In this document: positions 9,799 to 19,500 of the stretch, piece after piece | Layout: each line of letters opens with the position of its first letter | Numbering within the stretch: the stretch's first letter is position 1 | NCBI GenBank assembly: GCA_007859995.1 | Contig: SMSL01000003.1 | Span: 186,001 to 250,000, forward strand | Source: Candidatus Brocadiaceae bacterium S225 | GTDB lineage: Bacteria > Planctomycetota > Brocadiia > Brocadiales > Scalinduaceae | DNA: 64,000 nucleotides | Direction of reading: 5' to 3' | The notes under the pieces: model-generated | What the model was told of the DNA's origin: nothing | Database searches by the model: none | Seen by the model: the letters and a program-made list of their open reading frames with translations, nothing else | Made by a program: the position numbers and the translations under genes

Positions 9799-12700
9799 AT
9801 GAAATTCCCACGGAGTTTAAAAGAGCTCAATCTTTATCAGAAAATACTATTCTGGACGATTATTTTTTTTATATCCTATACAATTATCGGGTTTTTTATA
9901 CTTCCACCAATACTGAAATCGATTCTCCAGAAAAGGCTTACTGAAAATCTTAACAGAACCGTAACGATCGAGAAAATCAAGCTTAATCCCTATGCGTTGT
10001 CCTTGACAATGAACGGGTTTTCAGCTTTAGCAAAGGATAAATCGGAAGAATTTATTTCGTTTCAAACCTTTTATGCAAACCTGCAATCATTTTCTATCTT
10101 TAAATTAGCACCCGTTTTAAAACAGTTGAGAGTGGACGGCTTTCATGCAAGAATTGTTATGAATGAAGATGGCACTTTTAATTTTTCCGATATCCTTGAA
10201 TTCTTTATCATTGATAGTACAGAAAATACTGCAGAAACAGTGACCGAAGACTCAAAACCCTTTGAATTTTTAGTAAGTGATATTCAGATAGTAAACTGTG
10301 GAGTACTCGTGATTGACGATCAATACGGAGTAACACATACGATAAATGATATTCAAGTTACCGTTCCCTTCTTATCAAATTTTGAAGAATATGTGGAACA
10401 ATTTACAACCACTGATATTTCACTGACGCTTAATGATGCGCCAGTTGTATTACAGGGGAAAATGAAGCCTTTTTCACCTTCTCGCGAATTAAATATGAAT
10501 TTAGAAGTAAAGGCAATTAATCTGGCTCACTATTCTCCGTATGCGCAAAAAGAATGCTACCTGACTATTAACTCAGGAAAATTTGACGTTGATATTGATT
10601 TATTTCATCATGCCCTGCTGAACGGCAAACCAAAACTTTCTACCCCGGGGAAAATTATAATCACCAACCTTGAAATACTTGATGATGAAAAACAACCGTT
10701 ATTAAAAACCGTGTTAAATGAATTGAAAATTGCTGAGTCCAATATATTTGAAAGAAATTTTCATATTGATTCCCTGTATACAAAATCCACAGAAGTTGGA
10801 ATCACACAGAAACCGGATAAAACCCTTTCAATTGAAACGTTAATGGGCCTTTTCGAAAGTGGAGAAAGTAGAAACAAGCAAAAAGTAGCATTGCATGCAC
10901 AGCTTACCCTGGATGAAATTCTCCTTGATGACACTTCGATATTTATAACGGACCTGGCCAGAGTCGCTGAAGGAAATTCACCAAACAAGACCGATCTCTT
11001 CCGATCTTCTTCGCTTGTATTTAAAGACCTCTCTGTAGAGACAGGCAGATACGAAATAACACTGGGAGAAGCCCGTTATGAAAAGGGATCTCTTTTCATT
11101 CAAGGCGATAAAGATGGCAATTTAAACTTCCAACATTTGCTGGACTTTTCAAGTGCAATAAACGGAAACGACTCTAAAGTCATTTCTAACGAAAAGATTC
11201 CATGGTGCGTTACGATAAAACAAGCGTTTGTTACTGATGTTGACGTTGAGGCAAGAAATATTACACCGGCACAGAACAAAGACATCAGGTTACATAATAT
11301 TATCCTGAAAGCGAAAAACCTGTCTACCATACTTGGTACACAAGGTGAAATCGATTTCACATGCAGTTTAAACGAAACCGGTAAGATTCAATCATTGGGC
11401 AGCATTGCCTTTACGCCACCCTCTGCAAATGTACAGGTTGATGTATCCAATATCGATTTAACGCTATTGCAACCGTTTTTACCGGATGAAATACTTATCA
11501 CAATAGAAGATGGAGTTTTGTCATCTAAGGGAAACGTATCTCTCTTGTACAATGATAGAAATAATATTCATGCTCACTATCAAGGCAAAACCACCGTTAA
11601 AGATTTTGCAACTATTGATGAGAGCACTGATGAATACGTTCTCACATTTGATGCATTAGAGGTCAGCGGCATTGATGCATCTCTCTCTCCTTTATATGCC
11701 AATATAGAGGATATTACACTGCGCAATATGTTTAGTAAAGCGCTGATAAACCCTGATGGGTCAATCAGCTTCAGAAACATTATTTCTTCTGAACAAAACA
11801 AAGATCAATACTCTGAAACCAGTGCCCAGTCAATCACTGATTCTGATACTGAGGCGCAAAGCGGCGGCCTGTTCACCATTCCTGCGCGTATTACCACATT
11901 TACCATAGACAAAGGAAGGATCGAATTTTTAGATCAATCGGTAAGCCCGAATTTTACGTTACAGGTAACAGACCTGCTCTGTACAGTATCCGGTCTGTCA
12001 TCTGTCAGCACTGACAAAGCGGACGTTCTTGCCGAAGGGAAAATAAACGGGAACGCTCCTTTTAAATTTACCGGTGTTGCAAATATTCTCTCCAATAAAT
12101 TATTTATCGACATGGCTGTCGGGCTAAACGACATGGATTTAAGTACATTTGGTCCTTACACGGGAAAATACATCGGTTATGATGTCAGGAAAGGAAAACT
12201 TTCACTGGATGTCACCTATTTAATGAAAGAGAGAAGGCTGGATTCGATTAATAAACTGGTTATTGACCAGTTCGAATTAGGAGAGAAAGTGGAAAGCCCG
12301 GATGCAATAGAAGTCCCGCTCAAGCTTGCCCTTGCTTTACTGAAAGACAGATACGGAAAGATAACCTTGAATGTTCCGGTAGAAGGAAGCTTTGACAACC
12401 CCGAGTTCAGTTTTGGCAAAATTATTATACAAACGATTAAAAATACCCTGGTTAAGGCGGCAACGACACCATTTCGATTTCTTGCTTCCTTGTTTGGCGG
12501 AGGAGAAAATCTTAATTACTTTGAATTTGAGCCAGGAAGTGCAAATATATCAGAAGAAAATAAATCAAAGTTGGATATTATCATTACTGCAATGTACGAA
12601 CGGCCTGAATTAGAGTTGGAAATTGCAGGTTATACGGATATTTTGGAAGACAGCCAGGTGTTAGTGACTCAAAAATATGATCAATTAATAAAAGAACAAA

Positions 12701-13071
12701 AACTTCAGGAGTTGAATAATGCTGGAAAAAGTGCTCCGCCTCTTGAATCGGTAATCATTCGGGAAGAAGAGTATGAAAAATATGCAAAAACCGCATATAA
12801 GGATGTGCTCAAGAAAAAGCAACTACCAATACCAAAAACGTTGTTAAAGATGCCAATCTCTGAAATAGAAGAAGTGATTAAGAAAAACATACATGTTACT
12901 AATAATGATCTGAGGGTACTTGCAACACAAAGGGCTCAAAATGTATTACAGTATATTTTAAGCCATGATAAAGTAGAATTAAACAGATTGTTTTTGATTG
13001 AACCTGATTCTTTAACGGATAAAGAAGTTGAGAAGATAAAAAAGAGTCGCGTTGTTTTAGGCCTCAGATGA
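9799..13071 (+). CDS. DUF748 domain-containing AsmA-like envelope protein
   Basis: The 1090-residue protein has one N-terminal membrane helix (about 16-37) and a very long periplasmic region of repeated beta-rich segments. Sequences such as VLKQLRVDGFHARI, NEDGTFNF, NPDGSISF and KGKLSLDVTY are characteristic of DUF748, related to the AsmA/TamB bridge-like lipid-transport proteins. Near residues 910-945 FEFEPGSANISEENKSKLDI with LELEIAGYTD resembles an OmpA-like tail found in this family. It likely spans the envelope and affects lipid or outer-membrane homeostasis, though the substrate is unknown. It has a clear ribosome-binding site and stands alone. Confidence 0.85.
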   Translation: MKFPRSLKELNLYQKILFWTIIFFISYTIIGFFILPPILKSILQKRLTENLNRTVTIEKIKLNPYALSLTMNGFSALAKDKSEEFISFQTFYANLQSFSIFKLAPVLKQLRVDGFHARIVMNEDGTFNFSDILEFFIIDSTENTAETVTEDSKPFEFLVSDIQIVNCGVLVIDDQYGVTHTINDIQVTVPFLSNFEEYVEQFTTTDISLTLNDAPVVLQGKMKPFSPSRELNMNLEVKAINLAHYSPYAQKECYLTINSGKFDVDIDLFHHALLNGKPKLSTPGKIIITNLEILDDEKQPLLKTVLNELKIAESNIFERNFHIDSLYTKSTEVGITQKPDKTLSIETLMGLFESGESRNKQKVALHAQLTLDEILLDDTSIFITDLARVAEGNSPNKTDLFRSSSLVFKDLSVETGRYEITLGEARYEKGSLFIQGDKDGNLNFQHLLDFSSAINGNDSKVISNEKIPWCVTIKQAFVTDVDVEARNITPAQNKDIRLHNIILKAKNLSTILGTQGEIDFTCSLNETGKIQSLGSIAFTPPSANVQVDVSNIDLTLLQPFLPDEILITIEDGVLSSKGNVSLLYNDRNNIHAHYQGKTTVKDFATIDESTDEYVLTFDALEVSGIDASLSPLYANIEDITLRNMFSKALINPDGSISFRNIISSEQNKDQYSETSAQSITDSDTEAQSGGLFTIPARITTFTIDKGRIEFLDQSVSPNFTLQVTDLLCTVSGLSSVSTDKADVLAEGKINGNAPFKFTGVANILSNKLFIDMAVGLNDMDLSTFGPYTGKYIGYDVRKGKLSLDVTYLMKERRLDSINKLVIDQFELGEKVESPDAIEVPLKLALALLKDRYGKITLNVPVEGSFDNPEFSFGKIIIQTIKNTLVKAATTPFRFLASLFGGGENLNYFEFEPGSANISEENKSKLDIIITAMYERPELELEIAGYTDILEDSQVLVTQKYDQLIKEQKLQELNNAGKSAPPLESVIIREEEYEKYAKTAYKDVLKKKQLPIPKTLLKMPISEIEEVIKKNIHVTNNDLRVLATQRAQNVLQYILSHDKVELNRLFLIEPDSLTDKEVEKIKKSRVVLGLR

Positions 13072-13205
13072 AAATTTTAACAGGCTCTTTTCAGCCGCAG
13101 CGATTAACTGCCGGCTGGAGTGCCTTGTCATGCGAAGTACCACTGAATATGGGTACTGGATTGAAGAAAGAAAATAGAAAGCTTCAATACTCATACAACA
13201 AGCAC

Positions 13206-13457
13206 TCAGCAATTCAAGCTGATCGTTAGATCTATGTCTCGTCTGTCGTAAAGAAAACTGGCGGCAGAAAACGCAGGCGCGCCGAGCACGCCTTTTACAT
13301 CGTTTGAAAAACCGTAGCCTTCCTTTGGGATCCCCAGCCAGTTAGTGTCAAGTTTACCATTTACATTTTCATCATGAATGACAGCAAGTGCATACTTTCC
13401 CGGCAGGATGTCTAAAAAGTTGAAACGCGCCTGTGTTTCTCGAATTTTTACCACCAT
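13206..13457 (-). pseudogene. DUF2141 protein, N-terminally truncated
   Basis: The 83 residues cover the C-terminal half of DUF2141: ARFNFLDILPGKYALAVIHD, ENVNGKLDTNWLGIPKEGYG and FSNDV. The usual ~150-residue protein has a signal peptide and an N-terminal beta-strand region, both missing here. The coding sequence is interrupted shortly upstream of a palindromic repeat at 13490-13551. If translated from the ATG at 13457 it would not be exported, so it is probably dead. Confidence 0.7.
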
Positions 13458-13489
13458 GATATTGGTTGCGCAACGAAAATATTCAGTAG

Positions 13490-13551
13490 GTAAACCACCT
13501 GCTATCAGACTGTGTCATAATATGGATACAAAATGATAGCTGGTGGTTTAC
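13490..13551. repeat. Short palindromic repeat
   Basis: Two 18-base arms, GTAAACCACCTGCTATCA (13490-13507) and TGATAGCTGGTGGTTTAC (13534-13551), are inverted with one mismatch around a 26-base loop. It sits at the break point of the DUF2141 gene, so it is probably the end or whole of a small mobile element. Confidence 0.55.
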
Positions 13552-13581
13552 TATACAGATGAATTATTTGTCGAACCTGGG

Positions 13582-13905
13582 TTAAGGAGCTACAACTGTG
13601 TTTGTAATCAAAGTGACTGCAGTCTGTGCCAACAGCCGTCCATTTATTGATGCATTAGCCCCCATAGCAATACCTGTCTTACCCAGTATGATTCCCTCAA
13701 AATGTGCACCCGTTCCAATTGAAACACCTTCCGATACCTGCCAGAAGATGTTCTTGGCTTGTGCTCCACCCGATAGGATAATCGCAGCGCCGGTGGCCTG
13801 GGTAATTCCTTTTGCTATTTGAAAAATAAAGACATCGTTTACTCCACCATGAAGAGTTACATTCGAAGATATTACAACACCGGTGCCCCACTTGTAAATG
13901 CCAAG
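13582..13905 (-). pseudogene. DUF3494 fragment broken by a MITE
   Basis: About 107 residues of DUF3494 are visible: LGIYKWGTGVVISSNVTLHG, VFIFQIAKGI, KNIFWQVSEGVSIGTGAHFE and GRLLAQTAVTLITNTVV. This is the C-terminal half of the solenoid without a PEP-CTERM tail. The upstream part ends exactly at the MITE at 13906, and the first residues of the open frame come from the MITE. The N-terminal half and signal peptide are not found beyond the MITE. A paralogue is intact at 7644-8585. Confidence 0.75.
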
Positions 13906-14073
13906 GGGAGCATTCCCAATTTTTTGTAAATCAGGTATTATACCCATGAATACGTGGATTCGGCCTCCGGCCTTAATCCACCCTTACAAATAAGCAAACG
14001 TATGGTGCGAGGTAGGGTGGATTAAACGAAGTGAATCCACCTCTTTTATATACAATAAAATGGGAATGCTCCC
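13906..14073 (-). mobile_element. MITE-like element, copy 2
   Basis: The element is in the opposite orientation to copy 1, with the same GGGAGCATTCCCA/TGGGAATGCTCCC ends and both internal hairpins. No target duplication is seen (flanks ATGCCAAG and ATCATAAT), and the left flank is half a DUF3494 gene, so this copy has probably taken part in a deletion or recombination. Confidence 0.85.
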
Positions 14074-14081
14074 ATCATAAT

Positions 14082-14663
14082 TTACTGTAAGTATTTTTCA
14101 AGAGGAAAGATGTATGAGATTGCACCTATCAAATCCCCTATCTTTTTGTCTGAATGGCAAACTGCACATTTTTTTGTAGTCATTGATACTCTGGTAACAG
14201 CTCTTAAGTAATCGTTACCTTTAACATCAAAATAAAACCTTTCATATGATTTCTTACCGGATACTATAGCCTTGATCGCATCTCTTTCAAAATCATCTTT
14301 TATTGAGGATTCGGGGTTTAACGGCTGTTTGGAAATACTTAAAAATCTGGCCTTATGCCAACCCTTTTCTTCCATCATCTTAAAAACCTCTTGAGTTATG
14401 GCAATGGAAGAAAATGTTTCTGTGTCTCTTGCATATTTTCCTGCCGTATGAGTGATGTATAATTTATATAAATCATCAATTATATATAATACATGCCTTG
14501 CCCTATCTCCCGCTGTCTCCAGTGATGATTCAACTGCAATATCACCGGGTTTTATAAAATCAGATGTACTTCTTCCCGTTAATTCAATGCCAATTGTAGC
14601 GGTATTTGACGAGGAAATAATTATTATTAAAATAAAAACCCATATACTAAATTTCTTAAACAT
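14082..14663 (-). CDS. DUF3365 haem-binding-type exported protein
   Basis: The 193-residue protein has an N-terminal signal/anchor helix (about 5-25) and a DUF3365 (Tll0287-like) domain. It contains HKARFLSISKQPLNPES, FERDAIKAI, and a single c-type haem motif CAVCH at about residue 166 followed by DLIGAISYIFPLE. The protein is therefore expected to be a periplasmic monohaem cytochrome-like sensor or redox protein. It is full length; a MITE begins 8 bases after its stop but does not break it. Close relatives are often fused to sensor kinases, but this one stands alone. Confidence 0.8.
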   Translation of the reverse strand: MFKKFSIWVFILIIIISSSNTATIGIELTGRSTSDFIKPGDIAVESSLETAGDRARHVLYIIDDLYKLYITHTAGKYARDTETFSSIAITQEVFKMMEEKGWHKARFLSISKQPLNPESSIKDDFERDAIKAIVSGKKSYERFYFDVKGNDYLRAVTRVSMTTKKCAVCHSDKKIGDLIGAISYIFPLEKYLQ

Positions 14664-14765
14664 GCCGGCTCCCCTTTCTACGTTATTAGAAAATGTTTTC
14701 GCTATCTACTATACTTCACAGCTAGGCAGTATCTCATTTGTTGAAAAATTCTTAAAGGTCAAATT

Positions 14766-15236
14766 ATGCAAAAAGTGTTTAATATTATATTTTCTGGAGT
14801 TCATCTGTTCGCGGCTTTAATTCTTATAGCCCTATCCCTAATCATTATGGGATGGTCTGTCTATGAGGTCATTTCCAGCATTAAAGAAGAAGCTGGGTTT
14901 ATTCCGTTAATGCTTCAGTCTGTAGGTGCAATAATAATATCTGCAGCTATTATCGATGTTGCACAGTATATGATGGAAGAAGAAGTATTTAAGAACAAAG
15001 AACTTCGTGATCCTGTAGAAGCAAGAAGAACCATTACAAAAATAATTGTAATTATTACTATTGCAGTCAGCATTGAAGGGTTGGTTTATATATTTAAAGC
15101 AGGAACTAAAGATCTTACCCTTTTGCTGTATCCGGCTTTACTCATTTTGGTATCAGCTGTTTTAATTGTGGCGCTTGGTTTATATCAAAAATTAAGTGCA
15201 ACAATAGAAAAAAAAGCAGAGACTGAAACCACATAA
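14766..15236 (+). CDS. Four-helix integral membrane protein of unknown function
   Basis: The 156-residue protein has four predicted membrane helices (about 8-32, 44-66, 88-110 and 118-142). Between helices 2 and 3 is AQYMMEEEVFKNKELRDPVE, then ARRTITK, a motif I recognise in uncharacterised bacterial membrane proteins sometimes loosely labelled as glycosylation-pathway proteins. It ends in a charged tail. It is divergent from the DUF3365 gene. A MITE separates it from a likely terminator at 15451. Confidence 0.65.
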   Translation: MQKVFNIIFSGVHLFAALILIALSLIIMGWSVYEVISSIKEEAGFIPLMLQSVGAIIISAAIIDVAQYMMEEEVFKNKELRDPVEARRTITKIIVIITIAVSIEGLVYIFKAGTKDLTLLLYPALLILVSAVLIVALGLYQKLSATIEKKAETETT

Positions 15237-15258
15237 CAAGTCATTTAAAACCGCAGGG

Positions 15259-15446
15259 CAAAAAACCGGGAGCATTCCCATTTTATTGTATATAAAAGAG
15301 GTGGATTCACTTCGTTTAATCCACCCTACCTAGCGCACCATACGTTTGCTTACTTGTAAGGGTGGATTAAGGCCGAAGGCCGAATCCACGTATTCATGGC
15401 TATCATATCTGATTTCCAAAAAAATGGGAATGCTCCCCAAAAAACC
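15259..15446 (+). mobile_element. MITE-like element, copy 3 (with target duplication)
   Basis: The element proper is 15268-15437. The 9-bp direct repeat CAAAAAACC flanks it (15259-15267 and 15438-15446). It has the same ends and hairpins as copy 1. It inserted between the membrane-protein gene and the hairpin at 15451. Confidence 0.85.
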
Positions 15447-15450
15447 TGCC

Positions 15451-15485
15451 ATGCTCGGACGCCGCAAAAAGTGCGGCGCCGTTTA
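15451..15485 (+). terminator. Probable intrinsic terminator
   Basis: A GC-rich stem (CGCCGC-aaaaagt-GCGGCG, extended by CGG/CCG with one bulged base) is followed by GTTTAATT. It would serve the gene at 14766-15236, now displaced by the MITE. Confidence 0.5.
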
Positions 15486-15548
15486 ATTCAGTCGTTAAAT
15501 ATTTTTACCAATAGTGTTTCAAACAGTCGGTAGCGGTATGTCACAAAT

Positions 15549-15866
15549 CTATCTTGCATAGCAAGATCCACAGCAGCTAAGAACTTTATGTTCTATTTGT
15601 CCCCAGAGAACTTCTCCAGACACTCCCTGCTTAACCACATCATTAAGATGTTTTGTCAGGGCTGAACTTCTTTCATCGGTAAATGTTCCTTGAAATGGTA
15701 TTCTATACATTTCTTTTTCATTAACATAAACCAACAGTTTACCATAGTCTACATAGTTCCCATTATCACGTCTGTCTCTTTCCAGGCAAATATATGCTAG
15801 AGTTACAAAATTATTCTGTCTATCATTGTATTGTATGATGGTTAACCTTATCTCTTTATTATTCAT
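15549..15866 (-). CDS. Hypothetical protein
   Basis: This is a 105-residue soluble protein with no family I recognise. It has mixed alpha/beta character, a tyrosine-rich centre (RDNGNYVDYGKLLVYVNEKE) and a cysteine-rich end (CCGSCYAR). There is no signal peptide. A purine-rich stretch precedes the ATG but the ribosome-binding site is weak. Coding status rests on the length of the frame and its codon use resembling its neighbours. Confidence 0.45.
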   Translation of the reverse strand: MNNKEIRLTIIQYNDRQNNFVTLAYICLERDRRDNGNYVDYGKLLVYVNEKEMYRIPFQGTFTDERSSALTKHLNDVVKQGVSGEVLWGQIEHKVLSCCGSCYAR

Positions 15867-16505
15867 TATTTTTTTTTCATTGTCCTTTTCATATTTTTTA
15901 TGTGACTCTCTAAAGTTTCAAATGTATCTGGAAACAGGTTCGAAGATAAAATCCCAGAAAGTGTTTTCTTGTAAACAATGAGGCGGTGGCTAAATCGGTT
16001 TAAATAAATTTTCCTTAAGTGGGAGAGGCGCATTTTAGCGTTGTAAATGAATCTGCCTTGCGTGACAAAGACAACAGACAGGCCTAAAAATAAAACCGTT
16101 AATTTTCACCATCAGTGTGCATACACCTGCTAATCGTGAAAAGAGAGAGCTTTAGCCTTCAGGTTCGAATAATTTCTTATAGTATAGCGAAATTAGACGG
16201 TATTGAGTATGGAGTTGATAAACTGTAGATTTGGCTTTCGGTAGCTTCTTATTTACTTACACTTATCTGAGTATAGACTATAAATATAAATTAGCAAGTG
16301 TCTAAATAAATAATGTCTAAATAAATAAACTTTTTTACCAAATAAAACTACCACTGCTATTGCGTCACTCCAACTATAAGTAAGAATTTACGATTTCAGG
16401 ATGTGAGGGACAGAACATGTTACCGTGTGATTTTGGTTTTACTAGCTTAGACCAGAAAGAATCATGTCATCATTGCTCCTGGATAAGGCTTTATCATAAA
16501 TGCCT
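15867..16505. other. Intergenic region with a diverged repeat (16188-16340)
   Basis: No gene is visible. The segment starting GAAATTAGACGG at 16188 and containing GATAAACTGTAGATTT has a diverged second copy at 27505-27640 (GAAATTAGACTCC ... CATAAACTGTAGATTT), with both ending near AAATAAATAAACTTT. The shared block is about 140 bases and its nature is unknown. Confidence 0.5.
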
Positions 16506-19500
16506 TTAACTCAAATGCACTTCGACATAGTGTTCCCTGCGGTCGTCCACAAGGGGGATTATGCCTTGCGGTTGCCCTGATGCACCCAAGCCGTCTCCAT
16601 TTACCACGACACTGTCCAGCGTCACGCGGATCACATTCTCAGGCTTTTCACCAACACGCTTGACAGTGATATGGTAGACCGTATCGCGAAAGCGGTAGTG
16701 GATTTTGTACGATTCCCAGTGGTCCGGTATACACGGTGCAATGCGCAGATGGTCTCCTTCCAGCTGCAGGCCCAGTAGTGTTTCAACCGTCAGCCGGTAC
16801 ATCCAGCCTGCGGCACCTGTGTACCAGGTCCAACCACCTCGTCCGGTATGAGGCGATGCGCCGTAAATGTCCGCGCACATGACGTACGGCTCGACCTTGT
16901 AACGCTCGATCTCATCCGGCTGACTGCCGTGATTGACAGGATTAAGCATCGCAAACAATTCCCATGCTCGTTCCGTGTTACCCATCATGGCAAACGCCAT
17001 CGTGGTCCAAATCGCGGCATGGGTATATTGGCCGCCGTTCTCGCGAACGCCCGGTACGTAGCCTTTGATATAACCGGGCTCAAGGGTTGATTTGTCGAAG
17101 GGAGGGGTGAGAAGTTGAATTAGCTGTGCATCGCGGCGCACCAGGTATTTGTCTACCGCTGCCATTGCCTGGCTGGCTCGCAAGGGATCGCCGCCACTCG
17201 AAATAACCGCCCAACTCTGACTGATCGAATCGATTTGGCATTCGTCATTGCCGGAAGAACCCAGGGGTGTACCATCATCAAAATAGGCCCGTCGATACCA
17301 CTCGCCGTCCCAGGCATTCGCCTCAATGTTGTTGCGCAGCAGCGAAGCCTGCCCGGTACAAACTTCGGCAAATGCCTCGTCACCTCTGTTTCGAGCCAGA
17401 TCCGCAAACAGCCGAAGATTTTCGTACAGGAACCACGCCAGCCAAATGCTCTCACCCTTTCCACCACGACCGACGAGATTCATGCCGTCGTTCCAGTCAC
17501 CGCAACCCATCAGTGGTAATTGATGTTCGCCAAAGCGTAAACCATGTTTGATTGAACGTACGCAATGTTCATAGAGACTTGCCGCTTCAGCCGAACGTTG
17601 TGGAAGGTCGTAGTAAGCTTCCTCTTCCGGATTCAACTTGCGACCCTCCAGAAAATGTACTGACTCGTCGAGTACTCCAGTATCGCCGGTCGCCAGCACA
17701 TACCGACAGGTTGCATACGGTAACCACAGATAGTCATCGGAGAAATGTGTTCTCACTCCTTGTCCGCCGGGCGGATGCCACCAGTGTTGCACGTCACCCT
17801 GGAGGAACTGGCGCTCTGCGCAACGGATTAACTGCTCGCGGGCGAGCCACGGTGTCGCATGGACCAGAGCCATGGTGTCCTGCAATTGATCACGGAAGCC
17901 ATAGGCACCACCTGACTGATAATAGCCACTGCGGCCCCAGAGTCTGCAGGACAGCGTCTGGTAGACCAGCCAGCCGTTGGTCAATACGTTCAACGCGGGA
18001 TCCGGCGTCTCCACGTGTACCGCGCCCAGGGTGTGGTTCCAATATCCCCACACCGTTTCCAATGCCTGGCGTGCGCCAGCCGGTCCGGCAAATCGCTGGA
18101 TAAAATACTGCGCTTCTTCTGTGTCGCGGGCAGCGCCGAATACGTAGACGATCTCGCGCTCCTGCCCGTCGGCCAGTTCGATCCGGGTCTGTATCGCGGC
18201 ACACGGATCAAGGCCCGCACCTGTCCTGCCAGACAAGCGCTCGCAGCGCATGGCCGCCGGGCTGGCCAGCGAGCCGTTGCGGCCAATGAACTCTGTACGG
18301 TTTCCGGTCACCGTGCGTTCTCGCTCGCTGACTTGCGCAAAAACGACACGGTCGTTGCATTCGCGGCCGTAAGCATTGCGTGCAAACAGCGCTCTGCTGT
18401 GGGGATCTGTTTCGGTTGTAATATGCATCATATTGGCATGCCGCCATTCACCCAGCACCAGCTCCCAATACCCCGTCAGTGACAATTGACGCGGGCGCCC
18501 CGAATGGTTGTGCAGCTTTACCACCAGAAACTTCACCGGCGCGTCCATTGCAACGTAGGTGAACAGTTCAGAGGAGATGCCGGCTTCGTAGTGCTCGAAC
18601 ACGCTGTAGCCAAACCCGTGCCGGCACACATACCCGGACTGACCGCAGGCGGGTAACGGCGTAGGTGACCAGAACGCGCCCGTCTCCTCGTCACGGATGT
18701 AGAGTGCCTCGCCGCTGATGTCGCTAAGCGGGTCATTGTTCCAGGTGGTCAGCCGGAACTCGTGCGCGTTTTCAACCCAGGTATAGGCGCTGCCGCTCTC
18801 GCTGACGACCGTGCCAATGTGCGGACTGGCTATCACATTCACCCACGGCGCCGGTGTGCTCTGGCCTGGATCGAGGGTGACGACGTACTCGTGCCCGTCG
18901 GGTGTGAAGCCCCCCAGGCCATTGCAGAAAATGCGTTCGTGTGTCGACAGTGGATGGACCGTTTCCTCTGCCGGTAGCAGCACCGGGTTCAGACGGTCTG
19001 GCAAACGTTCTGCCGGTACGCGGCGTTCCACCTGTTCGAGTAATGTCTCAGCAGTATCGGTGAGCACGACGCAGGCAACAGTCTGGAACAGAACCCGGTC
19101 TTCCTCGGAAAGTTCTTCGGCACGCCGTACGAAGACCCCACCCGGTTTGTCGATAATGTGTGCTTCGGGACCTGAGTTGATCAACCCCATGATCTGGTCT
19201 TGCAGAACCGCCCGGTAGCCTGAGAAATCCTCGTTCACGATCACCAGATCCGCAGCCAGGCCCTTCATCCGCCAATAGGCATGGGCTTGCAGCGCCTGTT
19301 TTACCAGGTCGAAGCGGTTCAGATCGCCGATGCGCATCAGCACGATCGGCAGATCGCCAGAGATACCAAAACGCCAAAGCCCTGACTGGCCGAGCCGGTT
19401 GCGGGCAATCACGCTGGGCACGGCGCGGCGCAAGGCATGGCCGTAAATGACGGAACTGGCCAGGCTGTCGTAGACCTGTGCATCGGCTTTGGTTACGTTG

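Noticed and set aside
17552-18103. Long open frames antisense to the glucan synthase gene (also 18015, 20361, 23238 and others)
   Set aside because: High GC with strong third-position bias creates spurious antisense frames; none shows a family match.
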